The notes under the pieces are model-generated. The model saw only the letters and a list, made by a program, of their open reading frames with translations. It ran no database searches and was not told the origin of the DNA. The translations under genes were made by a program, and so were the position numbers. Positions 7,634 to 17,162 of a stretch of 64,000 bases of DNA are shown piece by piece (the first letter of the stretch is position 1; each line of letters begins with the position of its first letter). The stretch is from Myxococcus qinghaiensis (GTDB lineage: Bacteria; Myxococcota; Myxococcia; Myxococcales; Myxococcaceae), in contig NZ_JAKCFA010000007.1 in NCBI RefSeq assembly GCF_024198215.1, positions 372,001 through 436,000 on the forward strand, given 5' to 3'.

Positions 7634-9691
7634 TTACGAATCCAGGGGCTTGTGCGTGTGCTGCGTCGGCGGCGGCTGCTCGTCGGTGTTGGTGTCCACC
7701 GGGTGCGCGGAGATGACCTGGCGGGCCTCGGGGTGCAAGAGCCCTCGCTGGGCCAGCACCTTGGGACCGAGGATGCTCGTCATCGTGTCCTCCTCCACCA
7801 CCTCCACGGCGAGCAGCCGCGCGGCGAGGGCCTCCACCTTGTCCCGGTTGTTGGTGAGCACCTCCCGGGCGCGGTCCAACGCCTCGCTCACCAGCTTGCG
7901 GACCTCCTCGTCGATCATCCGCGCCGTCTGCTCGGAGTACGTGCGCGACTCGGGGATGCCCGCGGAGCGCAGGAAGTTGGGACCATGGTCGGCGCTCAGG
8001 GCCACGGGGCCCAGCGTGCTCATGCCGTAGTCCCGCACCATCAGCCGGGCGACCTCCGTGGCCTGACGGATGTCATTGGAGGCACCCGTGGAGATCTCTC
8101 CGATGAAGATCTCCTCCGAAGCGCGCCCGCCCATCATCCCCGCCATCTTGTCGCGCAGCTCGTCGAGCGACATGAGGTAGCGGTCCTCCAGGGGCATCGA
8201 CATGGTGTAGCCGAGCGCCGCGAGTCCGCGGGGGATGATGGAGACCTTCGTCACCCGCTCGGCGTGAGGCAGCATCCAGCCCACCACCGCGTGGCCCGCC
8301 TCGTGGTGCGCGACAATCTCCTTCTCGCGCTCGTTCATCCGGCGGTTCTTCTTCTCCAGGCCGGCGACGACGCGCTCAATCGCCTCCTCGAAGTCCGCCC
8401 GCATCACCGCGTCGCGGTTGCGTCGGGCCGCGAGCAGCGCCGCCTCGTTCACCACGTTGGCCAGGTCCGCGCCGGCGAAGCCCGGCGTGCGCGAGGCGAT
8501 GGTCCTCAGGTCCACGTCCGGACCCAGCTTCACGCCGCGGGCGTGAATCTCCAGCACCATCTCCCGGCCGCGCTTGTCCGGACGGTCCACCAGCACCTGA
8601 CGGTCGAACCGGCCCGGCCGCATCAGCGCGCTGTCCAGGATTTCGGGACGGTTGGTCGCCGCCAGGATGATGAGGCCCGCGCGGCTGTCGAACCCGTCCA
8701 TCTCCGCCAGCAGCTGGTTGAGCGTCTGCTCGCGCTCGTCGTGGCCACCGGCGACGCCCGAGTTGCGGCTCTTGCCGATGGCGTCCAGCTCGTCGATGAA
8801 GATGATGCAGGGCGCCTTGGCCGTGGCCTGGGCGAACAAGTCGCGAACGCGGGCCGCGCCCACGCCGACGAACATCTCCACGAACTCCGAGCCGGAGAGG
8901 CTGAAGAAGGGCACGCCCGCTTCACCCGCCACCGCTCGCGCCAGCAGCGTCTTGCCCGTGCCCGGAGGCCCCACCAGCAACACGCCCTTGGGGATGCGCC
9001 CGCCCAGGCGGCGGAACTTCTCCGGCGTCTTGAGGAACTCGACGATCTCCTTGAGCTCCTCCACCGCCTCGTCCACGCCGGCCACGTCCTTGAAGCCCAC
9101 GCCGGTGTCGGCCTCGGCTTGCACCTTGGCGCGCGTCTTCCCGAAGCTCATGACGCTCTGCGGACCCTGGCCGATGCCTCCGGCCACCCGCCGCATCATG
9201 AAGCTCCAGAAGAGGAAGAACAGGCCCAGGGGCAACAGCCAGATCCACAAGGCCTCCCCCAGCCCCGACTGCGGCACCGCCTCGAACTGGACGCCCTTCT
9301 GCTCCAGCAGGGGGACGAGCGACTCGTCACCCTGGACCCGGTACGCCATCCACGGCAGCGCGCTGGGCTCGCCTCGCAACGGACGCTCCCCCTGCGCGGG
9401 CGGCGGTGGCTGCGCGGTGTCCTTGAGGAACCCCTTCACCCACTCGTTGGAGATCTGGACCCGGCTGAAGTTGCCGGACTCCACCGCGTCGCGGAACTGG
9501 CTGTAGCTCACCCGGCGGACGCCCGCGTCCTGGAAGACGTTCCGGAAGAGTAGGAAGCCCAGGACGAGCAGCAGGATGTAGCCCAGCGGCGAGCCGAACT
9601 TGAATCCCTTGCCCGGCGTCCCTGGCTTCTCGGACTTCTTTCCCCGCGGGCCCATACCCGGCGGGAGCTCCTGTGGCTTCATCGTCGGCAC
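7634..9691 (-). CDS. ftsH: ATP-dependent zinc metalloprotease FtsH (first copy)
   Basis: 685 residues from GTG at 9691 (GGGGAGGGGGAGGG upstream); an ATG three codons in is possible. Membrane-anchored AAA+ protease that degrades misfolded membrane proteins and regulators. Two membrane spans (about 35-52 and 145-165) flank a periplasmic domain, followed by Walker A GPPGTGKT near 237, Walker [12 protein letters not shown], the second region of homology [19 protein letters not shown], and the zinc site HEAGH near 458. A Pro/Gly/Lys-rich cytoplasmic N-terminus and a Pro/Thr-rich tail distinguish it from the other FtsH in this window. It heads the minus-strand proteostasis cluster. Confidence 0.95.
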   Translation of the reverse strand: MPTMKPQELPPGMGPRGKKSEKPGTPGKGFKFGSPLGYILLLVLGFLLFRNVFQDAGVRRVSYSQFRDAVESGNFSRVQISNEWVKGFLKDTAQPPPPAQGERPLRGEPSALPWMAYRVQGDESLVPLLEQKGVQFEAVPQSGLGEALWIWLLPLGLFFLFWSFMMRRVAGGIGQGPQSVMSFGKTRAKVQAEADTGVGFKDVAGVDEAVEELKEIVEFLKTPEKFRRLGGRIPKGVLLVGPPGTGKTLLARAVAGEAGVPFFSLSGSEFVEMFVGVGAARVRDLFAQATAKAPCIIFIDELDAIGKSRNSGVAGGHDEREQTLNQLLAEMDGFDSRAGLIILAATNRPEILDSALMRPGRFDRQVLVDRPDKRGREMVLEIHARGVKLGPDVDLRTIASRTPGFAGADLANVVNEAALLAARRNRDAVMRADFEEAIERVVAGLEKKNRRMNEREKEIVAHHEAGHAVVGWMLPHAERVTKVSIIPRGLAALGYTMSMPLEDRYLMSLDELRDKMAGMMGGRASEEIFIGEISTGASNDIRQATEVARLMVRDYGMSTLGPVALSADHGPNFLRSAGIPESRTYSEQTARMIDEEVRKLVSEALDRAREVLTNNRDKVEALAARLLAVEVVEEDTMTSILGPKVLAQRGLLHPEARQVISAHPVDTNTDEQPPPTQHTHKPLDS

Positions 9692-9831
9692 GCTCGCCCT
9701 CCCCCTCCCCGCTCATTCGGGCCCCTTGCCCGGATGGCGTCACACTTAGCCGGGCAAAGATGTTCACCTCCGCCCGACCGTCAACCCGCTGGCGCGGCTT
9801 CCCGACACGTCTCGACTGAGGAGTCGCGAGA

Positions 9832-10764
9832 TCAGCGACAACCCACCCGCCACAAGGGTTGACCGGTGAACTCCGTGCCGAGCAGATACCCCTGGCCGTC
9901 CGCGAAGTACGCCACCGCCTCCGCCTGGGCCTGGCTTCCGGCCGGCACCTCGACGAGCGAGCCCTTCAACAACGACTCCAGGTCCTCCGCCCCCGACTGT
10001 CGCAACTCCCACACTCGCGAGTACGTGCGCACCAGCAGGCGCTGGCCGGAGGGATGGAGCGACGCGGCCGTGGAGAGCCTGTCCAACCCCTGCGACGCCT
10101 CCAGCGTGCCCAGCTTCGTCGCCTGGATGACGGTGCCGGGCCGCAGGCCGTCCAGCGCGTACAGGTCTCCCAGCGAGCGGCGCGTCTTGGTGAGCACGCC
10201 CAGCCGTCCCGAGCGCGCGTCCAGCACCAGCGACTCCGCGTCGTGAGCGCCGTCCGGGTAGGTGAACGGCATCGGCTCCACCGCCACGGAGGCATCCGCG
10301 AGCGTCTCCGGCTCCGGGAACCGGAACAGCCGCACCTGCTCGCGCACCTCGAAGTTGTCGCCGATGTCCGCCAGGAAGACACACGTGCGGGCCTCCCCCG
10401 GCGCGCACGGCCCCACCGCCACGTCCTCGACATCACGGGGCTCGGCGCCGGTGAGCTTCAGCCGGGCCCGCACCCCGCCCGCCTCGTCGATGGCGAACAC
10501 CTCGAAGTCGTTGCCGGAGTCGTTGTGCGCCCAGAACACGCCCGGATGGCGGACGCTGGCGGACAGCCCGGACAGCTCCGGCAGCACCTCCGGCACCACG
10601 CCCGTCTGCTGGGGGACGCCGTAGGCGACACAGCCCGGGACGCCCGCCGCGGGCACCTGGGCGCCGGCGTCCGGGACTTCCGATTCGGAGGGAACCGGCT
10701 TGGGGCTCGAGCAGGCGAACAGCCCCATGCCCAGCAGCAGGGCCCAGGTCCGTCGGAGCGTCAC
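9832..10764 (-). CDS. Lipoprotein, probable beta-propeller-like fold, function unknown
   Basis: 310 residues, GTG start one base after the stop of the Nudix gene, so the two form an operon. Signal and lipobox LLGMGLFAC place the acylated Cys at 18. The body has repeated strand-turn blocks such as LSGLSASVRHPGVFWAHNDS, LADIGDN, GAHDAESLVLDARSGRLGVLTK and AVAYFADGQGYLLGTE, which read as blades of a beta-propeller with Asp-rich loops, similar to phytase-like or esterase-like lipoproteins. No catalytic residue set can be assigned. Confidence 0.75.
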   Translation of the reverse strand: MTLRRTWALLLGMGLFACSSPKPVPSESEVPDAGAQVPAAGVPGCVAYGVPQQTGVVPEVLPELSGLSASVRHPGVFWAHNDSGNDFEVFAIDEAGGVRARLKLTGAEPRDVEDVAVGPCAPGEARTCVFLADIGDNFEVREQVRLFRFPEPETLADASVAVEPMPFTYPDGAHDAESLVLDARSGRLGVLTKTRRSLGDLYALDGLRPGTVIQATKLGTLEASQGLDRLSTAASLHPSGQRLLVRTYSRVWELRQSGAEDLESLLKGSLVEVPAGSQAQAEAVAYFADGQGYLLGTEFTGQPLWRVGCR

Positions 10765-10765
10765 G

Positions 10766-11173
10766 TCAGGCGTCCAGGTCCAGCAGCTTCGCCAGCGTCT
10801 TGGCGTCCGCGTCAGGGAAGCGGTACTGCGACATCTCCTCCAACGTCACCCAGCGGTGGTCATGCACGCGCAGGTGGCGGATGTGGTGCTCCGACTCCGC
10901 CAGCTGGCAGCGGAACACCCGGAAGTCGATGTCGTAGGTGGGATACTCGTGGCGGGTGTGCATGACTTGGTCGAGCACCTCGACGGCCACGCCCATCTCC
11001 TCGGCGATCTCCCGGGCGAGGGCCACCGAGTCGCTCTCGCCCTCCTCGACGCGGCCGCCGGGGAACTCCCACAGCAGGGGAAGGGACGCGGTGGGGGGAC
11101 GCTGGGTGATGAGGTAGCGTCCCTGCACGTTCTCGAGCATCGCACCGACGACTCGGACATGGCGACGGGCCAT
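10766..11173 (-). CDS. MutT-like Nudix hydrolase (8-oxo-dGTP diphosphatase type)
   Basis: 135 residues. The Nudix box is complete: GRVEEGESDSVALAREIAEE followed by MGV (G-x5-E-x7-REU-x-E-E-x-G-U), so it should cleave a nucleoside diphosphate-X substrate with Mg2+. Length and the flanking WEFPGG match MutT, which removes 8-oxo-dGTP and prevents transversions. The substrate cannot be read from sequence alone. The lipoprotein gene follows with a one-base gap. Confidence 0.88.
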   Translation of the reverse strand: MARRHVRVVGAMLENVQGRYLITQRPPTASLPLLWEFPGGRVEEGESDSVALAREIAEEMGVAVEVLDQVMHTRHEYPTYDIDFRVFRCQLAESEHHIRHLRVHDHRWVTLEEMSQYRFPDADAKTLAKLLDLDA

Positions 11174-11424
11174 TCGCTTCTCCTGTCTCCTGGGCAGGCC
11201 AACGGGGAGGGGCGGCCTAACACAGCCCCCCGCCCGTCGCCAATCCCACGGGCCCCTCCGTCAGCGTGGGCATGGCCCGGGCAGGCGCCCAGCCCCACCC
11301 CGGTGCGCTCCTCTGTTGGACATGGGCCGGGCCCCCATCCCTCAGGGCCCTGTTCAATGTTGGAGGCCATGCTTCGGACCGGGGGCATGTGGTGAATTGG
11401 GTGACGAGCGGGCCGGATGGCGTC

Positions 11425-11673
11425 ATGCTCGCGTCCATGAAGACGAGTCGCGCGGAAAGGGCCGAGGTGCTCGGGGCAGCACTGAAGGCCGCCCGCCAGC
11501 AGGCGGGGCTCGGCGTGGAAGTCGTGGCCGAGCGCCTGGAAATGCCCCCGGAGGTCCTCGCCAGGGTGGAGCGCGGAGTCATGGTGCCGACCATCTCCAC
11601 CCTGACGCGGTTGTGCGTCATCCTGAAGTTGGATCCGGACACCCTGCCGGACCTCCCCGAGATGAGCGACTGA
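11425..11673 (+). CDS. Small XRE-family helix-turn-helix regulator
   Basis: 82 residues from ATG 11425; ATG 11437 (starting MKTSRAERAEVLG) is an equally reasonable start, as neither has a strong ribosome site. A single Cro/C1-type HTH covers most of it: LGAALKAARQQAGLGVEVVA, then RLEMPPEVLARVERG, then PTISTLTRLCVILKLDPDTL. No sensor domain is present. It precedes a block of kinase genes but is separated from the first by about 158 bases, so a shared role is only a guess. Confidence 0.8.
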   Translation: MLASMKTSRAERAEVLGAALKAARQQAGLGVEVVAERLEMPPEVLARVERGVMVPTISTLTRLCVILKLDPDTLPDLPEMSD

Positions 11674-11831
11674 GCCTGCCCCGGGTGCGCGCCGGGAGGT
11701 GGCCTGCCGGCCCCACCGACGTCCCTGGAAGCGGTGGCCGTTCCCCGTGGGAGGCTTCCGTCCGCGCCGCCGAGAGGCGATGCTGCGACGGGCCGCACGC
11801 ACGTCGGACTTCCCTCCCCTCGCCGCCATCG

Positions 11832-14800
11832 ATGCGCTGTCCCTCCTGCCATCGCCGTGTGGTGGATAGCTGTCCCCTCCACCCCACGGCCGCGCTTCCG
11901 CCGCGCGCGCCTCCGGCCCTCCCGTCGGACGTTCCCGGCTACCACGTGGGCCGTGCCCTGGGCCGAGGAGGCTTCGGGCGGGTCCACGCCGCGCGCCGCG
12001 ATGCGGACGGCCGGCAGGTGGCGCTCAAGGTGCTGGAGCCGCTCGCGTCGGAGCGCCTGGCACGGGAGCTGGAAGCCCTCCGCCGCATCGGTCCCCCTGT
12101 CACTCCGGAGCTGCTGGGGGAGGCGCGCACGTCCGAGGGTGAGCCCGTCATCGCGATGGAGCTCATCGAAGGCCAGACGCTGGCGCGCCTGCTGGCGGAG
12201 CTGCCAGGGCCGGGCGCCCTTCCCTGGGACGAAGCGCGAGCGGTGATGGTGGCCCTGGCCCGGGCCCTCGCGAGCGTGCATGCCGCGTCGGTGGTGCACC
12301 GGGATTTGAAGCCCGAGAACGTGATGCTCGCCGGTGAGCGACTGGTGCTCGTCGACTTCGGGCTCGCGCGCGTGGGAGCGACTCAAGACGAGGCCCCTGC
12401 CCCCACGGTGACGAGGACCGGGCAGCGATTGGGCACGCACGAGTACATGGCGCCCGAGCAGTGTCACGACGCGCGCATCATCGACGCGCGCGCGGACCTC
12501 TACAGCCTGGGCATCGTGTATTTCGAGCTGCTGTGCGGCCGGCCGCCGTTCATCGGTGAGACGGCCTCGGTGCTCCAGGCGCATGTCTCCCGCAGGCCTC
12601 CCTCGCTCGCGAAGCTGGCGCCGTCAGCCGTTCCGGATGAGGTGGAGGCGCTCGTGGCGCGCCTGCTGGCGAAGGCTCCCGAGGAGCGCTGGGCCTCGGC
12701 TTCGGACGTGGCTGATGCGCTCGAACGACTGCCGATGAATGGGCAGCACTCCAGGCTGGAGCCGCGCTCAGCGGGTGGAGGTCTCGGGAGCGACGGAGCC
12801 TCCGCGCGTCGGAGCGAGGCCAGCCCGACGGGGTCGCGAGAGGTCGCCCTGCTGGGCGTGAGGACCTCGCTCGACGTTCCCACGCTGCACGGGCACCTCT
12901 CCGGCATCGGCGCGGAGCTGGCGCGTGTGGACGCGGGGCTCGCGCTCTTCGCATTTCCACATGCGACGGACGTGGAAGCAGGCGTGCGAGTCGCGCACAA
13001 GGCCGCGGAGGTGCTCGCGAGCGTGTTGCCTCCGGGATCGGCGCGCGCGGTGCATCGAGCGCTCCTGCGGGTACGGGAGCGCGGTGGTCGACTGGTGCTG
13101 GGAGGCGCCGCGCTCGAACACGTGGAACGCTGGTGGCCGTCGTCCTCCACAACGCTGCTGCTGACCCCGGAGGCGCAAGCCCGCCTTGGGGAGCCCGAGC
13201 CCGGACGCACGCCAACTCCCGCCCAGGAGCTGGAGTCTCCGCGTGCCGTCTCTCTGCGGGGACGAGAGGGTGAGCTGAACTGGCTGCGCGACGGTGTGAC
13301 GCGAATCCGTGAGCGCCGCGCGCCGCTGCTCCTCACGTTGCTGGGCGAAGAGGGCCTCGGCAAGACGCGACTGCTCACCGAGTTCCATCGAGAGCTGTTG
13401 GACGCGGGCTCGGTCTCCAGCGTGTTCGTGGAGGCCCACCGCGATGAGGCCAGCGCGACCGAGAGCGGACTGGGCAACCTGCTCACCACCGTGCTGGGAA
13501 TCGCGCCCAACACACCGTCCGACGAAGCCGTGAAGCTCCTGCTCCAGGGCGCGGGCCTCACGCTCGACTTCGCCACCCTGCACCCGGCGGCACGGCGGCA
13601 GCACATCGCCCGAGCCCTCGCGTCCCGCCTGCGCCAGCTCGCGGAAGTCCGGCCCGTGGTGCTGCTCGTCGACGACGCGGAGACGTTGGACCCCACGGCG
13701 CTGGACGCGCTGGAGCTGGCCACGCTCGCGGGCGCGCAGGCTCCGCTGTGCATCGTCCTCGCGGGTCGCCATCGCCTGCTGGGACTGCGTCCCTACCTCG
13801 GCGAGCGCGCCGCCGACACCGCGCGCCGCGAGCTGACACCGCTGGAGGACGGAGCCGCGAGGGATGTGCTGCGCGAGCTTCTCCATCGCGTGGACGTGCC
13901 CGCGGAAGAGACCCTGAGGGAGCTGGTGGAGCGATGTGGGGGCTCGCCGCTCCGGCTGGTGGAGCTGGTCCGCGCGCTGCGGGCGGCGGGGGCCATCCGG
14001 ACGCGCCTCGGAGGCGGTGGCTACCTCGCGGCCGAAGCGCTGGATGCGCGAAGCCTGGACGGCCCGGGCCCGGACGAGCGGATGGCGGTGCGCGGGCTCG
14101 CGGCGCTTCCGTCCGGACTGCGCTCGCTGCTCCAGGTGGCGGCGGTGCTGGGCGACGACGTGCGCTGGGAGGAGCTGTCGACCACCCTCTCCCTCCTGGA
14201 ACAAGAGGAAGGCCTGGACCTCTCGCTGGACCCAGGCGTGGGACTGGAGCGTCTGGCGCGCCTCGGGATGTTGGAGGCGCGAGGCCCCCGACGCTGGCGC
14301 TTCGAGCACACCACCCTGCGCGAGGCCTTCGCCGCGCAGCTCCCCGCGCCCCTGCGTCGCCGCATCTGCGGCGCCGCGTTGACCGCCCTCCCGGATGTCC
14401 CCACGCCGCGCAGGGCCCGCTGGGCCGAGGCCGCCGGAGAGACGCTCCTCGCGCTGGAGCTTCACCATGCGATGGCGGAGACCAGTCGACGCGGGCACCG
14501 GTTGTTGGAGGCGGAGCGCCACTACTCGGCCGCGCTGTCCCTGCTCCCCAGGGAACACGACATGCGCAAGCTGGAGCTGTTGTCGGGGCGGGGCCGCGTG
14601 CGCTATCGGCTCCAGCGCATCGACGACGCGCTGGAGGACCTGCGCGAGGCCCGGCGTGTCGCCCACGCCCGTGGCTCCGTGGTGAGGGAGGCGGACCTGC
14701 TCCTGGAGGAAGCCACCGCGCTCGACTGGCGGGATGACACGGAGGACGCCATCACGCTGCAGGAGCAGGCCCTGCGGCTGCTGGGTGAGCCCGTGCCCTC

Positions 14801-15686
14801 CGAGCTGGCGGCGCGCCACGCGCTGGCCCGGGCCCGGGTCTTCGTGCGACGCGAGGACATCGCGGGCGCCATCACTCCACTGGAGGACGCGGTGACGCTG
14901 GCGCGCGCGACCCGCGACGAGGAGACCGAGGCCATCGCCCTGGCCATGCTCGGCGCGATGCTGGGCTGGACGGGACGACTCGAGGACTCCGAGCGGCGCT
15001 TCAACGAGGCCATCTCCCTGTGCGAGTCCACGGGCGACACGCTGCACCTGGGCGTCACGCTCAACAACCGGATGGTGCTGCACGTCCAGCGGCGCGACGT
15101 GGCGGGCGCACGTGGGGACCTGGAGCGCGCCGTCAGTCTGGGACGCGAGCTGGGCAACGTGCAGATTGAGCGGACCTCCGCCTTCAACCTCGCGGTGCTC
15201 CTGGGCTACCAGGGACACGCGGCGGAGGCGCTGCCCCTGGCGCGGCGCGCGGGAGTCCTCAGCCAGCGGTACTTTCCGCGCTCCATGGCCCAGGACGCGC
15301 TGCTGGTGGCGCGCCTGTGCTGCGAGGTGGGGGACCTGGCGGAGACAGCTCAACAGCTCACGTGGCTGGAGGAGTCGATGTCGCTCGCGGGCATGTCCCC
15401 AGCGGACCAGCTCATGGCCTCCGTGGTGCGGCGCGTGGTGGATGAAGCGCTGGGCGAACGTCCCTATGCCCGAGCCTTCTGGGAGGACCGGGTGGACTCC
15501 GCCAGGACGCGGATGACCCCGGACGAGCGGATGGAGGTCCTCGTCTGGGCCGCCCGAGCCGCCCGGGCCGCGCACGATGACGAAGCCCTGCGCGCCCGAG
15601 TCTCCGAGGTCGAGGACATCGCCCACGAGGCCCCGCTGTGGACCGAGCGCGTGCGGGTGCTCGTGACAGACGGGCTCGGGAGATAG
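11832..15686 (+). CDS. PknK-like Ser/Thr kinase fused to AAA ATPase and TPR repeats
   Basis: 1284 residues from ATG 11832. The first residues, MRCPSCHRRVVDSCPLHP, form a zinc-ribbon-like Cys/His cluster. The kinase domain (about 36-295) has GRGGFGRV, ALKVLE, HRDLKPEN near 155, DFGLAR and APEQ, all catalytic residues intact. Residues about 336-446 resemble the small cyclase-like or GAF-like linker of this class but have no metal-binding Asp pair. An AAA/STAND-type ATPase follows (Walker A GEEGLGKT near 503, Walker B VVLLVDDAE), then about 400 residues of TPR-like helices. The layout matches PknK/MalT-like signalling ATPases. Its input is unknown; a second kinase gene follows. Confidence 0.88.
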   Translation: MRCPSCHRRVVDSCPLHPTAALPPRAPPALPSDVPGYHVGRALGRGGFGRVHAARRDADGRQVALKVLEPLASERLARELEALRRIGPPVTPELLGEARTSEGEPVIAMELIEGQTLARLLAELPGPGALPWDEARAVMVALARALASVHAASVVHRDLKPENVMLAGERLVLVDFGLARVGATQDEAPAPTVTRTGQRLGTHEYMAPEQCHDARIIDARADLYSLGIVYFELLCGRPPFIGETASVLQAHVSRRPPSLAKLAPSAVPDEVEALVARLLAKAPEERWASASDVADALERLPMNGQHSRLEPRSAGGGLGSDGASARRSEASPTGSREVALLGVRTSLDVPTLHGHLSGIGAELARVDAGLALFAFPHATDVEAGVRVAHKAAEVLASVLPPGSARAVHRALLRVRERGGRLVLGGAALEHVERWWPSSSTTLLLTPEAQARLGEPEPGRTPTPAQELESPRAVSLRGREGELNWLRDGVTRIRERRAPLLLTLLGEEGLGKTRLLTEFHRELLDAGSVSSVFVEAHRDEASATESGLGNLLTTVLGIAPNTPSDEAVKLLLQGAGLTLDFATLHPAARRQHIARALASRLRQLAEVRPVVLLVDDAETLDPTALDALELATLAGAQAPLCIVLAGRHRLLGLRPYLGERAADTARRELTPLEDGAARDVLRELLHRVDVPAEETLRELVERCGGSPLRLVELVRALRAAGAIRTRLGGGGYLAAEALDARSLDGPGPDERMAVRGLAALPSGLRSLLQVAAVLGDDVRWEELSTTLSLLEQEEGLDLSLDPGVGLERLARLGMLEARGPRRWRFEHTTLREAFAAQLPAPLRRRICGAALTALPDVPTPRRARWAEAAGETLLALELHHAMAETSRRGHRLLEAERHYSAALSLLPREHDMRKLELLSGRGRVRYRLQRIDDALEDLREARRVAHARGSVVREADLLLEEATALDWRDDTEDAITLQEQALRLLGEPVPSELAARHALARARVFVRREDIAGAITPLEDAVTLARATRDEETEAIALAMLGAMLGWTGRLEDSERRFNEAISLCESTGDTLHLGVTLNNRMVLHVQRRDVAGARGDLERAVSLGRELGNVQIERTSAFNLAVLLGYQGHAAEALPLARRAGVLSQRYFPRSMAQDALLVARLCCEVGDLAETAQQLTWLEESMSLAGMSPADQLMASVVRRVVDEALGERPYARAFWEDRVDSARTRMTPDERMEVLVWAARAARAAHDDEALRARVSEVEDIAHEAPLWTERVRVLVTDGLGR

Positions 15687-15818
15687 AGGGTCCAGTGGCG
15701 GACGGTGCGGGGGCCGCTCGGGCCATTGGCCGGATGGCTCCTGGCGGGGCGCTCGTGCCAAGCAGGGAGGGGAGGCGGGAGGAGCCCGGCCCGTGCTAGC
15801 AGGAACCGTGGAGAGCGG

Positions 15819-17156
15819 ATGGCGGAGATGAACGAGCGCAATGGCGCGGGGCCCCACGGCCAGGTCTCGCTTTACGGAGATGAGCTGGAGCCGGGGGCGC
15901 TCGTCGGTCCCTGGGTGGTGGAGGCCCGAGTCCACTCCGGCGTCACCGCATCGCTCTACCGTGCCACGCACGTGGACACGCGCACCCTCGCGGCCGTGAA
16001 GGTGGTCCGCGCCCACTTCAACCACGTGAGCGAGGTCCTCAAGCGCTTCAAGCAAGAGGCCGACACGCTCCAGGCGCTCCACCATCCGCACATCGTGCGC
16101 GTGCTCGAATACGGAGAGCTGCGCGACGGGCGCCCCTGGCTCGCCATGGAGTGGCTGGAGGGCGAGAGCCTGGACCGGTGGCTCGCGCACCGAGGGCCCT
16201 TCTCGCTCGCGGAGGCGCACACGGTGATGGAGGAACTGGGGAGCGCGCTGGCCCAGGCGCATGGCCAGGGCATCCTGCACCGGGACTTGAAGGCCCAGAA
16301 CGTCATGCTCCTGCCGCGCGCGGAGGGCTTCACGGTGAAGCTGGTGGACTTCGGCATCGCCAAGGTCGCGCCCGCGGAAGGCAGCGCGGGCCTGACGAGC
16401 GCGGGCGCGGTGCTGGGCACTCCCGTGGCCATGGCGCCGGAGCAGATTCTGGGACAGGCCGTGGACGCGCGCGCGGACCTGTATGCGCTGGGAGTCCTCC
16501 TCTACCAGCTGCTCACCGGCAAGCTCCCCTTCACCGGCGAGAGCGCGGTCGAAATCGAGGAGCAGCACCTGCATGCACCTCCACCCCGGTTGGGTGAGCG
16601 CGTGCGCGTTCCTCAAGGACTGGAGGCCCTCGTCCGACGCTGCCTGGCGAAGCGGCCCGAGGAGCGCTGGCCGGATGTGGCGACGTTCCTCTCTGCACTG
16701 CGCTCCGCGCTCACGCCCGTGGACGAGGAGACGTGGGCCATGGGGCTCTACCTGGACCTGCGCTTCCCTGAATCACACGAGGACCCCTCGGACGAGTCGA
16801 TGGACGCGAGGGACGAGGCCCTGGAGTGGAGCCGCGCGCTGCTGGAGTCCTCGGGCTGGACGTTGGCGATGGAAGGCGGCAATGCACTCCTCGCGTGGCG
16901 GGAGCTTCCGTCGGAGGCCTCGGCGCGGGATGGCGAGCGCGAGGTGGGTCGGAGGCTGGCCCAGCAGCTCCTCGGCGGAGCGATAGGGCTCGCGGGCGAC
17001 GCGCTCGAAGCGCGCCTCTATCTCCATGCGGCGCCCAGCGAGCTCTCCACGGACTCGCAGGGGGGGCGACGCCTGGTGGGCGGCCTCCTGTCCCGGCTCG
17101 AAGGCTGGGCCACGGGGGGCACGCCCGGCGTGGTGACGGAGCGAGCCACCGACTGA
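15819..17156 (+). CDS. Serine/threonine protein kinase
   Basis: 445 residues from ATG 15819. The kinase domain (about 30-295) has AAVKVV with the ATP-anchoring Lys, HRDLKAQN near 153, DFGIAK near 176, and APEQ, so it should be active. The glycine loop is poor (VHSGVTASLYRA), with only one of the usual Gly residues, though this is tolerated in many myxobacterial kinases. No membrane span follows. The C-terminal 145 residues (QQLLGGAIGLAGDALEARLY) are an unassigned soluble domain. It lies 130 bases after the PknK-like gene on the same strand and converges with the FHA regulator gene, 6 bases away. Confidence 0.88.
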   Translation: MAEMNERNGAGPHGQVSLYGDELEPGALVGPWVVEARVHSGVTASLYRATHVDTRTLAAVKVVRAHFNHVSEVLKRFKQEADTLQALHHPHIVRVLEYGELRDGRPWLAMEWLEGESLDRWLAHRGPFSLAEAHTVMEELGSALAQAHGQGILHRDLKAQNVMLLPRAEGFTVKLVDFGIAKVAPAEGSAGLTSAGAVLGTPVAMAPEQILGQAVDARADLYALGVLLYQLLTGKLPFTGESAVEIEEQHLHAPPPRLGERVRVPQGLEALVRRCLAKRPEERWPDVATFLSALRSALTPVDEETWAMGLYLDLRFPESHEDPSDESMDARDEALEWSRALLESSGWTLAMEGGNALLAWRELPSEASARDGEREVGRRLAQQLLGGAIGLAGDALEARLYLHAAPSELSTDSQGGRRLVGGLLSRLEGWATGGTPGVVTERATD

Positions 17157-17162
17157 GGTGGC

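Noticed and set aside
12768-16616. 1282-codon open frame antisense to both kinase genes
   Set aside because: The translation is rich in Gln/Arg/His/Val without a fold and lies opposite intact kinase domains.
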